Shown here piece by piece: positions 7,273 through 14,719 of a DNA stretch of 22,991 nt. The notes under the pieces were generated by a model. It had not been told where the DNA came from, did not search any database, and saw only the letters and a program-made list of their open reading frames with translations. The position numbers and the translations under genes were made by a program. The stretch is taken from the NCBI GenBank assembly GCA_021604605.1, contig BQJH01000017.1:1-22991 (forward strand), read 5' to 3'. Origin of the DNA: Hyphococcus sp. (GTDB lineage Bacteria; Pseudomonadota; Alphaproteobacteria; Caulobacterales; Parvularculaceae). How positions within the stretch are numbered: the first letter of the stretch is position 1; each line of letters begins with the position of its first letter.

Positions 7273-8797
7273 CGCGATTACCTTGCGCATATTCATGCGG
7301 CGCCAGGGGGCGGCGACGGGCCAATAATTCATCAAGCGGAACAGAACTGCCATCATCCTGTACGATGCGTACATGAAAGCTTTTCAAATTTCGCGCATGC
7401 GCCGCGCCGCATGAATGCGCGATCATCGCGACATCTTTGCGCATTTTTTCAACGTATTTTGAAACGCGTTTTGATTTCAATTTCGGGTCAAGCCCGCTTT
7501 GCAGACTTTTCTTATGGGTCGTCACACCTGTCGGGCAATTATTGGTGTGGCACCTGAGCGCTTGAATGCACCCAATGGAAAACATGAAGCCGCGCGCCGT
7601 GTTGACCACATCAGCGCCAGCGCAATAAGCCCACGCAACCTCTGCGGGCGTCACAAGTTTCCCCGCTGCAATAATTTTTATCCGGTTGCGCAAGCCCCGG
7701 CGCTCCAGAATATCCGCCAGCATCGGCAGGGCTGACTTTATAGGCAGGCCGACATTGTCCATCAACGACATCGGCGCGGCGCCGGTTCCACCCTCACCGC
7801 CATCTAACGTAATAAAGTCTGGCGCGGCTTCAACACCACGTCGCTCAATAGCGTCACAAAGCTCATCCAGCCAGCCATAAGCGCCAAGCACAGTCTTAAA
7901 CCCCGTTGGCAGCTTTGAGACAGATCGCACATGCTCGATGAAATCGAGAAGCTCATCGATATTATCAATTTCCGGGTGCCGGTTTGGCGAGATCGATGCT
8001 TTACCAACCGGAATGCCGCGAATTTTTGCAATCTCGCGATTGACCTTCGCCGCAGGAAGGATCCCGCCCTTCCCCGGTTTGGCGCCTTGGGCCAATTTGA
8101 CTTCAATCATTTTAACCTGAGGTTTGGCCGCAATCTCTTTCAACTTTTCATCATCAAGACCGCCAGCATCATTGCGCACGCCGTATTTTGCCGTCCCCAT
8201 CTGAAAGATAACATCGCAATTGCCTTCCAGATGATAAGGCGCGAGGCCCCCCTCACCGGTATTTAGATAACAGCCCGCAAGCGCCGCCCCGCGCGATAAA
8301 GCTTGCACGGCGGGTTTAGAGAGGGAGCCAAAACTCATCGCCGACACATTGATGATCGATGAGACAAGATAGGGATGCGGCGTGTGCGGCCCGAACTCAA
8401 CCGGCGGGGGGTCGCTCGCCTCTTCATCAAGCCTTGGGAAAGGACAATTCACAAAAATCGGTGTGCCGACCAAATTGAGATTACGGGTCGAGCCAAAGGG
8501 CTGAGTATTGTTCCCACCTTTTGATGATTTATAAATCCAGTCGCGCTCAGCCCGGTTGAAGGGCATCTCTTCGCGATCCAGCGCGAAAAAATACTGCCGG
8601 AAAAATTCTCCGAGCCGCGTGAACAGTTCGCGGAACCGCCCGACAACCGGATAATTATGGCGCACAGCGTCTTTCGATTGCGATGAATCGATCAGATACA
8701 TCGCGATAATCGCCAAGACGCCAAATCCAACGGCAAAAACAAACAGTGTCGACAAAAACTCGATGCCGTTCATGGTAAATCGGGTGAAGAAATTCAT
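7262..8797 (-). CDS. Membrane-anchored FMN-binding glutamate-synthase-domain protein
   Basis: A 511-residue stand-alone version of the FMN/Fe-S domain of glutamate synthase (GltB C-terminal half). One N-terminal membrane helix (about residues 12-35) is followed by an alpha/beta barrel. Barrel motifs: NVSAMSFGSLSKPAVQAL (about 150), NTGEGGLAPYH, KPGKGGILPAAKV, DFITLDGGEGGTGAAP (about 327) and AAGKLVTP. The 3Fe-4S ligands are Cys410, Cys416 and Cys421 in CIQALRCHTNNCPTG, with C-x5-C-x4-C spacing. The glutamine amidotransferase domain is absent, so classical glutamine-dependent glutamate synthesis is unlikely unless it has partners; the true substrate is unknown. The chosen start has a weak AGAGGG upstream. 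It lies 96 bases downstream of gcvPB on the same strand and may be read through from that operon. Its 3' end overlaps the DUF924 gene by 11 bases. Confidence 0.93.
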   Translation of the reverse strand: MNFFTRFTMNGIEFLSTLFVFAVGFGVLAIIAMYLIDSSQSKDAVRHNYPVVGRFRELFTRLGEFFRQYFFALDREEMPFNRAERDWIYKSSKGGNNTQPFGSTRNLNLVGTPIFVNCPFPRLDEEASDPPPVEFGPHTPHPYLVSSIINVSAMSFGSLSKPAVQALSRGAALAGCYLNTGEGGLAPYHLEGNCDVIFQMGTAKYGVRNDAGGLDDEKLKEIAAKPQVKMIEVKLAQGAKPGKGGILPAAKVNREIAKIRGIPVGKASISPNRHPEIDNIDELLDFIEHVRSVSKLPTGFKTVLGAYGWLDELCDAIERRGVEAAPDFITLDGGEGGTGAAPMSLMDNVGLPIKSALPMLADILERRGLRNRIKIIAAGKLVTPAEVAWAYCAGADVVNTARGFMFSIGCIQALRCHTNNCPTGVTTHKKSLQSGLDPKLKSKRVSKYVEKMRKDVAMIAHSCGAAHARNLKSFHVRIVQDDGSSVPLDELLARRRPLAPHEYAQGNRAKD

Positions 8798-8893
8798 TCG
8801 CGGTGGCCCTCTGGCTCGTTTATTGCCGGAGAAAGGTTAGGCTGAAACCCTCGCCAGAGGAAAGTCGAATTTGCGTGAGCGCCAGAACAAAGC

Positions 8894-10474
8894 CTATTCA
8901 GCCGCCTCCGCTGGGTTTTCCGGCGTCCAACGCAATATCGGTTTTCTTGCAGCCACAGTTTCATCGAGCCTGCGGCGCGGCGCATGAACCGGCGCAGCCT
9001 GGAAGAATTCGATTTCACCGCTTTTTGCTCTTTTTGACAAAGACAAGAGCGCTTCACAGAACTGGTCCAGCTCGCGTTTTGATTCTGACTCGGTTGGCTC
9101 TATCAGCATGGCGCCATGCACCACCAAGGGGAAATACATAGTCATGGGGTGATAGCCCTCATCGATCATTGCCTTGGCAAAATCGATTGTCTCAACGCCC
9201 GTATTTTTCAAAAAGCGATCGTCAAACAACGCTTCGTGCATACAATAGCCATCAAAAGCGACTGTCATTTCCTGCTTCAATCGAGCCTGAACATAATTGG
9301 CGTTTAAAACAGCATCTTCAGCAGCCTGACGAATGCCGTCTTTGCCGTGGCTCAGCATATAGGCGAGCGCGCGGGTGAACATACCCATCTGACCATGAAA
9401 GGCCGTCAACCGACCAAAACTTTCAGCGCCATCACCTTCCGCCTTTGCCGCGCGGCGGGTTTCAACAAGGTGGAACTTACCCTCCTCAGAGACGACATAA
9501 GGGATCGGCGCAAAAGCAGCCAATGCTTCAGACAAAACTGTCGGGCCAGATCCCGGACCACCACCGCCATGAGGCGTTGAAAAAGTTTTGTGCAAATTGA
9601 TGTGCATCGCATCGACGCCAAGGTCACCGGGGCGCACTTTACCGGCGATGGCGTTGAAGTTGGCCCCGTCGCAATAAAAATATCCACCGGCCTCGTGAAC
9701 CGCATCAGCAATGGCGCGAATGTCCCGCTCGAAAAGGCCGCATGTATTGGGGTTTGTCACCATGATCCCGGCGACATCATCGCCGAGCTTTGCTTTCAAC
9801 GCTTCAAGATCAACCCGGCCGGTTTTATCGGCGGGAATACCGTCAACTTTAAACCCGCACTGCACAGCCGTTGCGGGGTTGGTGCCGTGCGCTGATTCCG
9901 GCGCAAGCACGCGCGTGCGTTGATCGCCTTCACCGCGCGCTTCAATCGCCGCTTTAATCGCCATCATACCGCAAAGCTCGCCATGTGCGCCTGCCTTTGG
10001 CGACATCGCGACAGCGGGCATGCCCGTCAGTTCTTTGAGCCAGAAGGCGAGCGTGTCGATCACTTCCAGTGCGCCTTGCACAGCGTCATTAGGCGCCAGC
10101 GGGTGAAGATCAGCAAAGCCCGGCAGCCGCGCGACTTTTTCGTTGAGGCGGGGATTGTGTTTCATCGTGCACGAACCCAACGGAAACGGCCCCATATCGA
10201 TGGCGTAATTTTTTTGTGAAAGCCGTACAAAGTGGCGCATGGTTTCCGGTTCGGACAAACCCGGCAGGCCAATGTCACTATTGCGGTTTAAGCCGCCAAG
10301 GCGGTCTTCGCGCGCTTCCGGCTCGGCAAGGTCAACGCCCGTACCCGCAAAATCACCAATCTCAAAAATCAACGCCTCTTCAATTTGCAGCGCTTTATTG
10401 CCGGTAAAAGTTGGCGCATCTGTCGCCGCAGCATTGTCGGATCGGGTTGGTCGGCCTGTTGAGTTCATGGTCAT
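8894..10474 (-). CDS. gcvPB: Glycine dehydrogenase (decarboxylating) subunit 2
   Basis: C-terminal-half chain of the split P-protein, which with GcvPA decarboxylates glycine and transfers aminomethyl to the lipoyl group of GcvH. The PLP lysine is Lys296 in MHINLHKTFSTPHGGGGPG, counted from the ATG at 10474. Other family blocks: MGPFPLGSCTMKHNPRLNE, PKAGAHGELCGM, SAHGTNPATA, TNPNTCGLFE and CDGANFNA. At 526 residues it is the usual length. The frame extends to a TTG at 10486, but that overlaps the stop of the upstream small gene; the ATGs at 10474 and 10468 are more plausible. None has a good ribosome site, so coupling to the preceding gene is likely. Last glycine-cleavage gene of the operon. 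Confidence 0.97.
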   Translation of the reverse strand: MTMNSTGRPTRSDNAAATDAPTFTGNKALQIEEALIFEIGDFAGTGVDLAEPEAREDRLGGLNRNSDIGLPGLSEPETMRHFVRLSQKNYAIDMGPFPLGSCTMKHNPRLNEKVARLPGFADLHPLAPNDAVQGALEVIDTLAFWLKELTGMPAVAMSPKAGAHGELCGMMAIKAAIEARGEGDQRTRVLAPESAHGTNPATAVQCGFKVDGIPADKTGRVDLEALKAKLGDDVAGIMVTNPNTCGLFERDIRAIADAVHEAGGYFYCDGANFNAIAGKVRPGDLGVDAMHINLHKTFSTPHGGGGPGSGPTVLSEALAAFAPIPYVVSEEGKFHLVETRRAAKAEGDGAESFGRLTAFHGQMGMFTRALAYMLSHGKDGIRQAAEDAVLNANYVQARLKQEMTVAFDGYCMHEALFDDRFLKNTGVETIDFAKAMIDEGYHPMTMYFPLVVHGAMLIEPTESESKRELDQFCEALLSLSKRAKSGEIEFFQAAPVHAPRRRLDETVAARKPILRWTPENPAEAAE

Positions 10475-10482
10475 GCTATATC

Positions 10483-10803
10483 TCAATCGGTATAGATTTG
10501 GGCTAATGAAAAATTGATAGAAGAAATTTCAATTATTAGCTTCTTTGCTTTACTAGGATGCATTGTTCTAATAGTCGCGTTCACACTGCCCTCACCTTTG
10601 TATACTGGCTTTGCCGTAGAAAGGTTTTTCACTAAATCGCTATATCTACCGTGCAACTCTTGTGGAAAATCAGATAATTGCAAATGCACTAAGTGCGAAA
10701 GAAAAGCAGTTTCCAAACGCTCCCTTAACGGCCTGCTACTTGCTGCCATTGAACCAACAGCTTCTGAAAACTTTCCCTGAGCATAGTGCCACCTCAACGA
10801 CAT
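10483..10803 (-). CDS. Small hypothetical protein (106 aa) between gcvPA and gcvPB
   Basis: The ATG at 10803 overlaps the gcvPA stop by one base (TGATG), and the stop ends 8 bases before the gcvPB ATG, so the gene is built into the operon. It is predicted soluble, basic and mainly helical, with segments such as LRWHYAQGKFSEAV, RPLRERLETAFLSHL and GEGSVNATIRTM. From memory this pattern (G-K-F-x-x-A-V, then R-E-R-L, then a Gly-Glu-Gly-Ser-Val block) resembles a widespread family of roughly 100-residue uncharacterised alphaproteobacterial proteins; I cannot confirm this without a search. My count for 10501-10800 is about 41% G+C, well below the surrounding gcv genes, suggesting later acquisition. 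The opposite strand has an open frame of similar length, but it lacks operon logic. Confidence 0.65.
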   Translation of the reverse strand: MSLRWHYAQGKFSEAVGSMAASSRPLRERLETAFLSHLVHLQLSDFPQELHGRYSDLVKNLSTAKPVYKGEGSVNATIRTMHPSKAKKLIIEISSINFSLAQIYTD

Positions 10804-12143
10804 CACACAGCCTGCCTCAGTTTTGTCGCGAACGTTTCAATATCCTCATCCGTCACGCATTCTGTTGCGGCGACAATCAATAAATTCTCCGCCGCTGGAT
10901 CATCTGGCCACAAGCGCCCGCCCGGCACACCAGCAAGAACACCTTCTTTCGCCAGCGCATTCACAACGTCATTAGCGTTCTTCGGCAGCCGCAGCGTAAA
11001 TTCGTTGAAGTAAGATTTATTGATGATCTCAACACCGTCGATCTTTTCTAACGCATCAGCGGTTTTGCATACTGCTTCATGATTAAGGCGCGCCAATTTT
11101 CGCAAGCCCGCCTCACCCAGCAACGTCATGTGGGCTGTGAACGCCAACGTGCAAAGACCAGAATTTGTACAGATATTTGATGTCGCTTTATCACGGCGAA
11201 TATGTTGCTCACGCGTTGACAGGGTTAACACAAAACCGCGCTGCCCGACCGCATCAACCGTCTCACCGCAAAGACGTCCCGGCATCTGGCGAATGTATTT
11301 TTGACGCGTAGCAAAGAGGCCCACATAAGGCCCGCCAAAGCCAAGCGGATTGCCGATGGACTGGCCTTCACCAACGACGATATCGGCGCCCATCTCGCCG
11401 GGGCTTTTTATGGCGCCAAGAGAAATAATTTCTGTCACCACGGCGATCAGGAGGGCGCCTTTTGCATGGGCCGCTTCTGCAATGGGCGACAAGTCCCGAA
11501 CATTGCCGAAAACATCCGGCGTTTGAACAATCACGCAGGAGGTTTCATCATCGATCATTGCGGCAATGTCTTCGCTCGCGCTTTCATCAAGCGGCGCCAT
11601 TACGACCTGGTCGTCATGCAGCTCAAGGTTGGTGCGCGTGACAGCGGCATAATGCGGATGCAGACCGCCAGACAGAACCAGTTTTCGCCGCTTTGTCACC
11701 CGGCGCGCCATCAACGCTGCTTCAGCGCAGCCGGTGGACCCGTCATACATTGAGGCGTTCGCCACTTCCATACCGGTCAAAGCCGCGACCTGGGTCTGGA
11801 ACTCAAAAAGATATTGCAGCGTGCCTTGAGCAATTTCCGGCTGATAGGGCGTGTAAGCGGTTAAAAATTCAGAACGTTGAATAATGTGATCAACCGTTGC
11901 GGGGATATGATGTTTGTAGGCGCCGCAACCAATGAAAAATGGGCCCGCGCCAGCAGCCTGATTTTTTGCCGCCATGGCAGACATGGTGCGCTCAACTGCC
12001 TGCTCGCTTTGATGATCCGGTAGGTCGAAGTCGCTATTCAAAACATCAGAAGGCACATCATTGAACAAATCATCGATTTGATCGGCGCCAATCGTTTTCA
12101 ACATAGACTGCCGGTCGGCGGGATTTAAGGGCAAGTAGCGCAT
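10803..12143 (-). CDS. gcvPA: Glycine dehydrogenase (decarboxylating) subunit 1
   Basis: N-terminal-half chain of the split P-protein (446 aa). It is a PLP-fold homologue that lacks the PLP lysine and builds the P-protein together with GcvPB. Recognised by the start MRYLPLNPADRQSML, FIGCGAYKHHIPATVDHI, TAYTPYQPEIAQGTLQYLFEFQ, SMYDGSTGCAEAALMA, EGQSIGNPLGFGGPYVGLFA and TREQHIRRDKATSNICTN. Complete and of normal length. The upstream neighbour is a 56-residue membrane protein gene ending 14 bases before it; the downstream neighbour is the 106-residue unknown gene, which starts inside the gcvPA stop codon. AAGG lies about 12 bases before the ATG. Confidence 0.97.
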   Translation of the reverse strand: MRYLPLNPADRQSMLKTIGADQIDDLFNDVPSDVLNSDFDLPDHQSEQAVERTMSAMAAKNQAAGAGPFFIGCGAYKHHIPATVDHIIQRSEFLTAYTPYQPEIAQGTLQYLFEFQTQVAALTGMEVANASMYDGSTGCAEAALMARRVTKRRKLVLSGGLHPHYAAVTRTNLELHDDQVVMAPLDESASEDIAAMIDDETSCVIVQTPDVFGNVRDLSPIAEAAHAKGALLIAVVTEIISLGAIKSPGEMGADIVVGEGQSIGNPLGFGGPYVGLFATRQKYIRQMPGRLCGETVDAVGQRGFVLTLSTREQHIRRDKATSNICTNSGLCTLAFTAHMTLLGEAGLRKLARLNHEAVCKTADALEKIDGVEIINKSYFNEFTLRLPKNANDVVNALAKEGVLAGVPGGRLWPDDPAAENLLIVAATECVTDEDIETFATKLRQAV

Positions 12144-12157
12144 AACAAACTATAACC

Positions 12158-12328
12158 TTATTCGTCGTTAGACTTTGATTGTCGTGATTTAAAAGCAAGC
12201 CCCATAAGAACGCCCAACGCAACGCCGAGGCCAACGCCAAGCGGGATGTTATTAAATACAACACCGCCGCCGACGCCAATGGCGATACCGAGCGCAACAC
12301 CAAATCCGAATGGGTTTTTCCTGGTCAT
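12158..12328 (-). CDS. Glycine-zipper small membrane protein (56 aa) in the gcv operon
   Basis: A short gene below usual length cut-offs. It starts at the ATG 3 bases after the gcvH stop and ends 14 bases before gcvPA. The protein begins MTRKNPFGFG and has two Gly-rich hydrophobic segments (about residues 8-25 and 28-46) linked by FNNIP. The segments carry G-x-x-x-G-type spacing (VALGIAIGVGGG and GVGLGVALGVLMG), and the hydrophilic tail is SRQSKSNDE. This suggests a two-helix hairpin that oligomerises in the inner membrane. I do not know a named family. No clear ribosome site is visible, so translational coupling to gcvH is likely. Protein-like composition and tight packing argue for a real gene; a role in glycine metabolism is only inferred from position. 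Confidence 0.75.
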   Translation of the reverse strand: MTRKNPFGFGVALGIAIGVGGGVVFNNIPLGVGLGVALGVLMGLAFKSRQSKSNDE

Positions 12329-12331
12329 GAT

Positions 12332-12703
12332 TTACGAATTCTCGGCGAATTCTTTATACGCCGCTTCGTCCATCATTTCGTCCAGCTCGCCGGGATTACT
12401 CGCCTTCAGCTTGACAAACCATGCCGCGCCCATGGCGTCTTCGTTGACCTTGGCTGGCTCGTCGACGACCGATTGGTTCACTTCAACAACCTCGCCAGAG
12501 ATTGGCGCATAAACATCAGATGCTGCTTTGACAGACTCAACCACCGCCATGTCATCGCCTTTCGCAAAGGTTTTCCCAACCTCCGGCAACTCAACAAAAA
12601 CAACATCCCCTAATTGTTCCGCAGCGTGCGCGCTAATCCCGATGACATAAACGCCGCCATCTTCCTTCGCCCATTCATGATCATTTGTGTATTTAATAGA
12701 CAT
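12332..12703 (-). CDS. gcvH: Glycine cleavage system H protein
   Basis: Lipoyl-carrying shuttle protein of the glycine cleavage complex (123 aa). It starts MSIKYTNDHEWAKE and contains the lipoylation site Lys59 in VVESVKAASDVYAPISGEV. The C-terminal GAAWFVKLK segment is also typical. It carries the aminomethyl group from the P-protein to the T-protein and is reoxidised by dihydrolipoamide dehydrogenase, whose gene is not in this window. The ribosome site TAGGAGA lies 7 bases before the ATG and includes the gcvT stop codon, so the two genes are tightly joined (9 bases between them). Confidence 0.98.
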   Translation of the reverse strand: MSIKYTNDHEWAKEDGGVYVIGISAHAAEQLGDVVFVELPEVGKTFAKGDDMAVVESVKAASDVYAPISGEVVEVNQSVVDEPAKVNEDAMGAAWFVKLKASNPGELDEMMDEAAYKEFAENS

Positions 12704-12712
12704 TCGGTTCTC

Positions 12713-13831
12713 CTACCCTCTGAAATAACGGTGCTGGGCAAATGGCATATCTGCAACTTTTGCCGCCAGCGCTTTTCCCCTGACGATGAGTTGAATATTT
12801 GTGCCGCTCGCGGCCTGGGCGGTATCGACATAGCCCATGGCAACCGGCCCGCCGACTGTCGGGCCAAAACCGCCCGATGTAACAACGCCGATTTTCTCTC
12901 CGTCCGCAGACTGAATTTCGGCGCCTTCCCGTGCCGGCGCCCGTCCTTCAGGCAATATCCCGACCCGCAAACGCGACGGCCCGTCGGCTAATTCTTTCTG
13001 GATCCGGTCAGCACCCGGAAACCCACCCTCTGCCCGGCGGCGTTTGCCAATTGTGAAAGCGATATTGCCTTCAACCGGTGATGTTTCTTCGTTGAGGTCA
13101 TGGCCATAAAGACACATCCCCGCTTCAAGACGCAAAGAGTCCCGCGCGCCCAGACCGATGGGCTCAACGTCGGCGTCACTCAGCAAGAGCCGCGCAAGTT
13201 TTTCAGTGTCCTCGCCCGCGATCGAAATTTCGAACCCGTCTTCACCCGTATAGCCGCCGCGCGTGACCACCGCTGCAATGTCGCCGATCATCATTTCGGC
13301 AAAGCTCATGAACTTAATATCTGCAGCATCCGGCGCATGCTTCGCTAACACTTCCGCCGCCTTTGGCCCCTGCAATGCGAGCAGCCCGCGCGCGTCAAAA
13401 CGCTCAAGCTTTACGTCCGCCGGGAGACGCTCGTTCAAATATGCAAAGTCATTTTCTTTGCAGGCGCCGTTTACAACAATGTTCAGGCGGCCATCAGTCT
13501 CGGTGCGGCTCACCATGAGATCATCGAGGATGCCGCCCTTGTCATTTAAAAGAACAGTCAACCGCTGGCGCCCCACGCCCAGTTTTTTAATTTCGCCGGG
13601 GACTAAAGTCTCGAGCGCACTCGCTGTGGTCTCATGGTCTGACCCGACCAAAGACGCCTGCCCCATATGAGACACATCAAAGAGGCCCGCCTTTTCGCGC
13701 GTATGAAGATGCTCTTTCAACACACCCAACGGATATTGAACCGGCATATCGTAACCGGCAAACGGCGCCATCTTCGCCCCAAGAGATTGGTGCAAAGCGT
13801 GAAGCGGTGTTTTTAGCAATGTATCAGACAC
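12713..13831 (-). CDS. gcvT: Glycine cleavage system T protein (aminomethyltransferase)
   Basis: Transfers the methylene group from aminomethyl-GcvH to tetrahydrofolate and releases ammonia. Family blocks: KMAPFAGYDMPVQYP, GLFDVSHMGQ, LNDKGGILDDLMVSR (folate-site Asp region), RTGYTGE-type TRGGYTGEDGFEI, GARDSLRLEAGMCLYGHDL and the C-terminal SGGFGPTVGGPVAMGYV. I chose the GTG at 13831 (giving a protein that opens with the sequence SDTLLKTPLHALH after Met), 372 residues, which matches family length. A longer reading from a TTG at 13873 would run into the riboswitch expression platform. The likely ribosome site (GGGAA) sits in a small AATGG/CCATT hairpin at 13834-13846. First gene of the operon, controlled by the glycine riboswitch. 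Confidence 0.97.
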   Translation of the reverse strand: MSDTLLKTPLHALHQSLGAKMAPFAGYDMPVQYPLGVLKEHLHTREKAGLFDVSHMGQASLVGSDHETTASALETLVPGEIKKLGVGRQRLTVLLNDKGGILDDLMVSRTETDGRLNIVVNGACKENDFAYLNERLPADVKLERFDARGLLALQGPKAAEVLAKHAPDAADIKFMSFAEMMIGDIAAVVTRGGYTGEDGFEISIAGEDTEKLARLLLSDADVEPIGLGARDSLRLEAGMCLYGHDLNEETSPVEGNIAFTIGKRRRAEGGFPGADRIQKELADGPSRLRVGILPEGRAPAREGAEIQSADGEKIGVVTSGGFGPTVGGPVAMGYVDTAQAASGTNIQLIVRGKALAAKVADMPFAQHRYFRG

Positions 13832-13853
13832 AAAATGGTTCCCATTAGAAAGC

Positions 13854-13871
13854 GCCGCTCTGATGAGCGGC
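13854..13871 (-). promoter_or_regulatory. Expression-platform hairpin of the glycine riboswitch
   Basis: Read on the minus strand, GCCGCTC, loop ATCA, GAGCGGC form a perfect 7-bp stem directly downstream of aptamer 2 and about 23 bases before the gcvT GTG. Only GCTTTCT follows, so it resembles a weak terminator or a translation-control stem. A second small stem (13834-13846) covers the probable ribosome site. Confidence 0.5.
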
Positions 13872-13877
13872 AACCCC

Positions 13878-14084
13878 GGCTGTCACGGGAACCTGAGAGA
13901 TTTCACGGGGCTGTGCCCTCGCTTACTCCTTCGGCGGGATGCTTATGACGACATCCACTTTCCAGCCTTCCTTTGCTTACGCGGTCCTTTTGCCTGAGAG
14001 TTTCCGGGGCGGTTGCTCCTTCGGCGCCCAATAAAACCAAATGGAAAACCAACTGGTCCTGTATGGGTCTCTCCCGCGTTAAGC
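13878..14084 (-). ncRNA. Tandem glycine riboswitch upstream of gcvT
   Basis: Two adjacent glycine aptamers read on the minus strand. Aptamer 1 (about 14077-13981): GCGGGAGAG at its 5' side, core GCGCCGAAGGAGCAA, and 3' side AAACTCTCAGGCAAAAGGACCGC, with GCGG/CCGC closing P1. Aptamer 2 (about 13967-13878): GGCTGGAAAG, core CGCCGAAGGAGTAAG, and 3' side ATCTCTCAGG, with GGCTG/CAGCC closing P1. The upstream leader GCTTAAC (14084-14078) can pair with linker GTAAGC (13980-13975) with one bulged A, matching the known leader-linker (P0, kink-turn) helix. These riboswitches usually raise gcv expression when glycine is high. Family and position are certain; the on/off mechanism here is inferred. Confidence 0.95.
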
Positions 14085-14120
14085 GCGCCCACAAAACATA
14101 GGGTTCTGCAGACGCGGGTC

Positions 14121-14148
14121 ACAATAAAGCCGAGCCATAAGGAGTCAA
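14121..14148 (-). promoter_or_regulatory. Predicted promoter of the gcv operon
   Basis: On the minus strand, TTGACT (14148-14143), a 16-base spacer, then TATTGT (14126-14121). This places the start of transcription about 30-35 bases before the riboswitch. It lies about 20 bases downstream of the zur stop codon, so read-through from zur is also possible. Confidence 0.5.
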
Positions 14149-14169
14149 ATGATTCGACAAGACTGTTGC

Positions 14170-14655
14170 TTAAGCAGCGACGACGCAACCTGTGCAATTG
14201 CCCTTAATTTCAAGGCGAGCCGTATGCATATCAAATTCCGCCGCACGCACTGCCGGAATGATATCGGCTTCAACCGCGACCACTTCCAGCTCCTGCACGG
14301 TGGAACACGTCTCACAGACCAGAAAAGTCTGGACCATGTGAGGCCCTTCATGATTGCACAGCACAAAGGCGTTGAGCCCATCGAGCTTATGAATATGCCC
14401 TTTTGCCTCCAAGCCATCGAGAGCCCGGTAAACAGTCATTGGCGCACGCACGCCTTTTTCTTTCAGCTGGTCCAGGATCTCGTAAGCCTTGAGAGGCTCG
14501 GCGCTTGTGGAAAGCACTTCCCAAACGAGCTTTTCATTTTTTGAAAGCCCGCCCGGCCGTGGCCTGGTCTGAGTGCTTGCAACATTGTCCTGATTTGAAT
14601 TATCTTCAGCGGGCACAGTCCGGCCATTGGCCCGCTTTGCACTTCCTTCAGTCAT
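14170..14655 (-). CDS. zur: Fur-family metal regulator, Zur-like
   Basis: A 161-residue transcription regulator of the Fur superfamily. After a disordered N-terminal tail (about residues 1-35) comes the winged helix: LSKNEKLVWEVLSTSAEPLKAYEILDQL and the recognition segment APMTVYRALDGL. The dimerisation and metal domain follows: LNAFVLCNHEGPH (Cys100, His102, His106), CETC (114/117) and CTGC (154/157), the two CxxC pairs forming the structural zinc site. The LNAFVxC sequence is more like Zur (zinc) than Fur (iron), but metal choice is an inference. The ATG at 14655 has AGGGGA 4-5 bases upstream. It lies between the iron importer and the gcv operon, on the same strand, with its own promoter. 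Confidence 0.88.
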   Translation of the reverse strand: MTEGSAKRANGRTVPAEDNSNQDNVASTQTRPRPGGLSKNEKLVWEVLSTSAEPLKAYEILDQLKEKGVRAPMTVYRALDGLEAKGHIHKLDGLNAFVLCNHEGPHMVQTFLVCETCSTVQELEVVAVEADIIPAVRAAEFDMHTARLEIKGNCTGCVVAA

Positions 14656-14682
14656 AACATCCCCTGATCGCCTGTTAGGGGT

Positions 14683-14711
14683 GTTATATCTTTGTTATAT
14701 CAATTTTGCAA
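14683..14711 (-). promoter_or_regulatory. zur promoter with overlapping direct repeat
   Basis: On the minus strand, TTGCAA (14711-14706), a 17-base spacer, then TATAAC (14688-14683). The plus strand carries GTTATATC twice (14683-14690 and 14694-14701), 11 bases apart, covering the -10 and spacer. This is a plausible autoregulatory operator. Confidence 0.55.
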
Positions 14712-14719
14712 ACCCATGG

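Noticed and set aside
8808..8860. Inverted repeat CCTCTGGC / GCCAGAGG between gcvPB and the GOGAT-domain gene
   Set aside because: The arms are 37 bases apart and no T run follows, so I cannot call it a terminator or operator.
10514..10780. Plus-strand open frame with a hydrophobic start and a Cys-rich middle, antisense to the small gene between gcvPA and gcvPB
   Set aside because: It starts at a TTG without ribosome site and lies antisense within a minus-strand operon. The minus-strand frame overlaps both gcv neighbours neatly and has a more protein-like pattern.
12070..12303. 77-residue minus-strand frame between gcvH and gcvPA
   Set aside because: It runs into gcvPA in the wrong frame; the 56-residue frame at 12158-12328 fits the gap exactly and has clear membrane helices.
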